Shown: positions 34,801 to 41,400 of the stretch, piece by piece
How positions within the stretch are numbered: position 1 is the stretch's first letter
Layout of the letters: every line of letters starts with the position of its first letter
Assembly (NCBI GenBank): GCA_963930645.1
Contig: CAWVNO010001184.1
Location: 26,865 to 90,864, forward strand
Length of the DNA stretch: 64,000 bases
Direction: 5' to 3'
Source: Salticus scenicus
Lineage: Eukaryota; Arthropoda; Arachnida; Araneae; Salticidae
Made by a program: the position numbers and the translations under genes
Notes under the pieces: model-generated
What the model was told of the DNA's origin: nothing
The model's input: the letters and a program-made list of their open reading frames with translations, nothing else
Databases searched by the model: none

Positions 34801-37800
34801 TAAGCAATTTTTTGTTAAAAATATGTATTCTGCGTTGGGTTAATTCCACCTTTATATGGAATTACTGCATTAATGCGCAATGGCATAGTTTTATATAGTG
34901 TTTTAATATAAATCTCAGAAATTTCAATGTGCCAAATATCACAAATAATTTTTTCTAGTTCTGGAAGAGTTATAGGCTGCAAATTTCGAATACTCTCCCC
35001 CCTCTCCTCCTTTTTATAGACGAAACATTTTCGAGCGGATCGCGATTTTGACCATTTCCATGACTGGTAAAGAATAAATTCTACTATATCCTTTGTGCTA
35101 TTTAACTTAAAGTGAAAAAAGGTATGATTACTTACAGAATTATAGGTTCTCATGGGAATGTATAAGAAATTTTGACAATTTGAAGTGAATAAACTTCCCA
35201 CAGACGCCGTGTAGTGAGGTGCCTAATTATCTTTAAATGCTGTTTACGGAAATGTCTAATATACCTCCAAAATAGTCGGTCAGGCACCAGTTTTATGCAG
35301 ATTGTGTTTTATATCGAGTTATTTGATCCCTTGAGCATACAAATTTCCCCGAGTGTTTGAAAAGTTACGCAACTCCATACAATAATGTACGGAGAATGTG
35401 TTACTGTTTTAAAAGTGCAATTTTCATTAAGTCGGTCACATTTTCGTCTTCATTCTAGCTTTTTTCAACTGATCGAAATAAAGAAAACTTGATTCATCAG
35501 AGAAAACCAGTTCAGCCTAATAATTAACTGAAAATGTTTTTAAATTTTGGTCAACTAAAGTATTGTTTTTTCTAATTATTTTCCTTAATAATGGCTTTTT
35601 TCGCAGATCTTCTGTTCTTTAACCCGCTTTGTTTAACTGTTCCCGAATTGTTTTTGAAGAAAGTAATTTACTATATACTTTTTAAAAATATTTTTTAAGT
35701 TTTGAACATGATACAAATCGATTTTTTAAACATTCGCATTTTAACTTGCGGTTATCTTGCTGGGATGAACAACACGACCGCCTAAAGCCAAATTCCCAGT
35801 TTAAACGTCCAAAAAAATTTATACTTTGCTAAAATTCATTTTACCAATATTTCGTTAACATTTAATTATTTTGCCATCTCACGTATTAAAATATTTTTTG
35901 ATTTTCATTCAAAAATTAATATTTTTTGTGGCATCGTTAACTGCCTTATTCTTACCATTTTTGAAATAAATTTTAAAATTACAATTTTCTTGACAATTGC
36001 ATTTTGTTTTTAACACTAGACTCAAAGCTAAAGTGTATGTGGAGGACAACATAGTAAAATCTGCTCGAAAATTTGCTTTTTAAACGATAAAATTGGCGGT
36101 TGTAGAAGGCGAAAAGGAAAACATCCAAGTGCGGCTTTTTTTTGTCGCTTAGTGTATATATTATACGAATATTGTTTCATATTATTGATTTTTCCCTTAA
36201 TATACATTATTAAAAACCATCAGTTATGGAAAAAATTAAATATATTTGCGAGATAACTTGGCAATCATTTTTTTTTTTTTTTTTTTTTCCCGGTAAGGAT
36301 GATTGATATAAAATCTTTTCCGAAAGCAAGTAGCGCAATATACAGCCGCTAGGGAATTGCAAATGACATTTGATTATGCAAGTTTCATTTTGTTGATTGG
36401 AAACACGGTTCATTTAAAATAAATTAAATGTGCATTCGCGTTAGAAATCTACTTTTGTATAGGGCTTCTTTGGCGATATTTAAAATTTGGCACCGCAATA
36501 GCTAGGACGTTTCACTCGAAGGACTTTACGTATTTGCGATAACCTATTTAATTCACCGCCAAAATCACAAAAAATATTAATGATCACTAATGGAGAACCA
36601 TTACTAAAACAATAACCAGATTACTTTGCGGACGTTAAATTTAAGAAAATTAAAAACACATAAGCTCTGTGTTTAATAGAAATTAATATTATAAAAACAA
36701 ATAAATAATAATTAAAGCAATTATGACGTCAACTTTATTAAACACATATTCATGTTATTGGTTTATTTTTCAATATTTTCTATTCATGAGTAAAGACATG
36801 CTTCTTTTTATGAAATAAATAAATAAATAAGATAAAGTAAAAATTACCAACATTTAACAACTGATTGAAAAAAATAATTGTAAAATTATATTTTGACTTT
36901 TCAGTTGATAATATTGCCTGACTATAGCATAAAATTTAAGTAAAAAATCATTTTTTAAAGTAAGAAGCTTTTTATTGTGAAGCCCTAAAAAACATTAAAT
37001 AAAATGTATTCTGGCAAAGACATGCTACAAAGAAATGAAAGTTTCAACACTAAGAAAATTTTAGAGAAAAATATAGGTACTTTCCTTTTGCAAGAGATGA
37101 AAATTTTTTAATGTTCAAAATATTTTAAAAAGCTTTCGAGACCAATATTCTTAGTTATTAGTTTTTGTAAAATTTAGGCCAGAAATCTCAAATGTCTCGA
37201 AAGCTTTTTAAAATATTTTGAACATTAAAAAAATTTCATCTCTTGCAAAAGGAAAGTACCTATATTTTTCTCTAAAATTTTCTTAGTGTTGAAACTTTCA
37301 TTTCTTTGTAGCATGTCTTTGCCAGAATACATTTTATTTAATGCTTTTTAGGGCTTCACAATAAAAAGCTTCTTACTTTAAAAAATGATTTTTTACTTAA
37401 ATTTTATTTTGTGCTTTTTAGTTACAAAAAAGGAAAAAGCTTCTTAAGAAAACTAATTAAATTTTCTTAGGATATTTTGTAAACAACGGAAGACTTTCGT
37501 TTATGAATTGACATTTTTTTTCTATTATTTATCTGCAAAAAAAGTATTATATCGGCTTTCGAGGACCGAATCCGGGACCATCGCGTTATCAGCATTACAC
37601 TCTAACCAAAAGTCTAAGAACTGTCAAGAAAAATCATAGAACATTCAAGAAAAATCTAACAAATACTTATACAAAAGAAATATTGTTCTCGAATGCTTCT
37701 TAAAATATTTGGAATATTTAAAATTTTTCATGTTTTGCAAAAGTAAAATATCTATATTTTTCTTTAAAATTTTCTTGTTGTTGAAACTTTTATGATTTTA

Positions 37801-38409
37801 TAGCATGTCTTTGCAAGAATAAATTTTAATTTTAGGCTTTTTAGGGCTTCACAATAATAAAAAAAACTTTCAGTGTTATTTTTATTTATTTATTTACTTA
37901 CTTATATTTTTATTTAATTATTTATTTTTATTTTTACTTTTACTGAATTTTTTTTTTTTTTTTTTGTGCGTTTAGTAACTCAAAAAGAAGTTTCTTTTAA
38001 AAACTATCAAAATTCCTTAGGACACTGTGTAGGCAACGAATGATTTTCTTTTATCAATTGACACTTTTTCTATTAATTATTTGCAAAAAATAACACCTCG
38101 GCCCGGCGAGGATCGAACACACGACTCTCGCACTATCAACATGAAGCTGTAACCAGCTGATTCATTAAAAGATACAATGAGTTGCTTACAATTTTTTAGA
38201 TATATATATATATATATATATAATGGAAGCGTATTGGTTTTACAACGTGAGAAAAAGCCGATGACAAATCCAGTTTCATATAATAGTAATATACATATAT
38301 ACATATATACATATAAAGCTTCTAAAAATATTTTTTTATGTATTTTTTACTCAAAACATTTTATTTTGTGCTTTTTTGATATCTAAAATGTTTTGTGTTT
38401 TCCAATATC

Positions 38410-38441
<32 letters not shown>

Positions 38442-41400
38442 GCTTCTTAAAAAAACTCTTTAAAAAATTCTTAGTTTAAGCAACAAAAAATTTTCTTGTA
38501 TCAATTGACACCTTTTCTACTAATTATCTGCAAAAATGAACACGCTAGACCTTCCGGGGACCGAACTCATGAACGCCGTGCTGCTAACGGGACGCTCTTA
38601 CCAACTGAGCCACAGAACGACAAACGAAATAGCTTATATTTACTTTAAAATGAAGGCGCCTTGTTTACTAGCGTGACGCGAAGACACGATGACCAAGTCA
38701 ATTTCAATTAAAAACCTTCTAACTAATAATATAAACTGATATTTTTTTGATTTTTTGCATATCATTTCATCGTTAACTAAAATTTGTTCATCCGTGCGAA
38801 GTAGGACGGGTCAGCTAGTGGTTTATATATGTAGCAAAAATACACTGTCGATAAAAATATCTGAAATAGAAATATCTTTTTAGAATCATTTAAACACTCA
38901 GACCATCTTCACCTACAGTAACTAACATAAATAAATTTAACGCTTTTATTAATTTTCATTTAATTATTTAGTACTTTTCTTATAACTGATAATTTTTAAA
39001 TAATGAAAGATTTTTCTGTTTTAGGATTCTGAAGACGAAAAGCTTTGCTGCTATGATGGTTATGGTGATGGTTATGAATGTCCAGACCCAGTAAGTGCTT
39101 ACTTTTAATGCAGTCTGTAGAGATAAAGGGTTGTTAATTTTATCTTGAAATGGCCATCAAAAGAAAACTTCTGCACCAAACGTTGCATAGGATTTTATTT
39201 TACAATTAAAAAAGGAAAAAAAAAAAAAAAAAAAAAAAGGAAAGAAAGAAAGAAAAAAGAAACTCGCCACTGGAAAAATTGTGGGTGTATGTAATAAGGT
39301 CAAACCAGTGTTGGGCATAATTGATTAAAAAGTAATTGAATTACAATTAAATTTCAATTATAATTATTTTACTGTGAACTGATTAACAAGTAATTGATTA
39401 CAAATAAATTAAATAAGTAATTTAATTTATTTGTAATCATTCAATTTATTTGTAACCAATTACTTGTTAATCGATTGGCAGTAAAATAATTATAATTGTA
39501 ATTCAATTGTAATTCAATTACTTTTAAATCAGTTATGCCTAACACTGGGTCAGACAAAAGAGACGTGAAGACATCGGTTTAAAATGTTTTTGAAACACGT
39601 TTCCGATGCGTCCCATGCGTCCTCCATTTTCTGAAAGCAAGCTGAATCACATTATTGCATTCTCAACAGTAGTTCTCAACATACCAGGAGAAATGTTGGT
39701 GACATGTCGGTGTATCACATCTTTCAGTTCCTTTAAATTGCTTATGTTATCATTGGAAGCAGTGCTGTTGAGGCAATTCCATAGCCAAAAATCATGGTGT
39801 TGAGATATGATCCGTAAAGTGTTGCTTACGCAACTTTGTGACACATATACCTTTTTGTAAAAAGTCGCGGTGCCTAAAATGCCCCATTGCGGGAGAGTTC
39901 TTGTATCACGATACGTCTTCTCATGACTCTAAGCAAGAAGCCGTCCCAGTGCATCATATCTACCAAACCTTTTAATATTTTAATCAGATGTGTCAGCAGT
40001 ATTTTTTTTAAAGGAATATGTCTCATATATTTTCGACGATTTAATAAAAGGAAAACAATTGTAGAATTTTTCCGGTACTTGGGAGGGTCCGCACATACGC
40101 AGTACATGTCACAGACTGTTGATAGCTCTGCAAGGCAAATGGTTCAGTTATGAAATTAGATGTCATATCATACTAAACAATAACTTTAAAAAAATGCAGT
40201 GGAGCTGGTTTGATAACGTGAGGGAACTTTTCTGCACAAATTCCGCAGTTTTTCCTATTGGCACTTCATTCATATACAAATGGGCCTTTTACGTCTATAA
40301 AATGTTCCATGGAGAATGTTTGCCCTCCTTTATCCGTCCAAGAAATTCCAAAGTGAGAGAACCTCTTACAACAAAGTCGTTACCTTCAAGTTCTTTAACA
40401 TGATTAATTTTCTATCAATAACCCTGCAGCAGTTTACCGATAATTTTGCGCACCATATTCCATGGTGAGTCTATTCAACAATGGTACTTTTTCATGGTAC
40501 GTCTATTCATTTTTTACAAAGACGAATTCTCGCCTCAAAAGTTAAAAATTAGTGGTCAGTTTAAAAAAAAAAAAAAAAAAAAAGAAGCTATTTTTGTAAT
40601 ACGCATACTTTGCTATCCCAAATTTGTTCATCAGCTATACAGCCCGCGGAATTATGCTTTTTATATATTTAGTTAGTTAGTAAGTTATTTTCACTGCGTT
40701 GGGTGTGTTTCATGTGTTTTGATACGCTGAATTTAGAAATGATTGTCTTTTCTTTCTTTCACGTAAGGATTTTTCACAAAATAAGGCTGAAGTTCGGAAA
40801 CTGTCACCCAGAAGCTGTAATAAATTCGAAAATATTTATATATAAAATACATTAAAATAGGCTATCATTAACTTTTAAATAACTTTCTTTACATGGAAGA
40901 TCCCATTAGAGCTTTTTCTCTTGTGTACTGCTCGATGGCCTTAAGGGCCCGCTTCACTCACCGTCGCCAGAAACCGAAGCTAATGTTACTTTATGGGAAA
41001 TTTTCTTTGCCAATAACTTTTTAACTAATACATATTTTTAAATTCTGTTTTCACATTCTAAAAATTCCTAACTGTTAAATTGAGGGACCTTTTTTAAAAA
41101 AGTATTTATTTATTTATTAATTTTTATTTTTTATTTTGAAGCTGCAAAATACGAATTTTCAATACGTGAAATTTTTTCATTTTTTCATTTTGCAATTTCA
41201 AAATAAAATATTAAAAATTTAAAAAATACATTTTTAAAAAAGGTCCGTCAATTTAACAGTTGGGAATTTTCTGAACGTGAAAATAGAATTTAAAATTACT
41301 TATTAGTTAATAAGTTATTTGTAAAGAAAATTTCCCCATAGAATAACATTGGCTCGGGTTTCCGGCAACGGTATGTGAAGAGCGCCGTTAATGGGGAGAT

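Larger units (their letters stand above)
32436..38818 (+). mobile_element. Helitron-like complex with nested insertions
   Basis: Two Helitron-type heads are present: TCTATATCATTATATAAAGC at 32436 (after A) and TCTATACTAATATATAAAGA at 33226. Each is followed by a TATG(T/A) segment and an 'ACTACTGAACCGATTTTAAA'-like line typical of arthropod Helitron 5' regions. A tail, GACGGGTCAGCTAG|T, closes at 38818. Between them are repeated interior segments (33105-33205 resembles 36320-36420), the Tc1 element 34478-36154, a 475-bp palindrome and three reversed tRNA-like modules. Whether this is one element or several is unresolved. Confidence 0.5.

Noticed and set aside
40119..40403. 94-codon + strand ORF as an exon of the peptide gene
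   Set aside because: It lies in intron 2 without suitable phase-0 splice sites or the Cys pattern.
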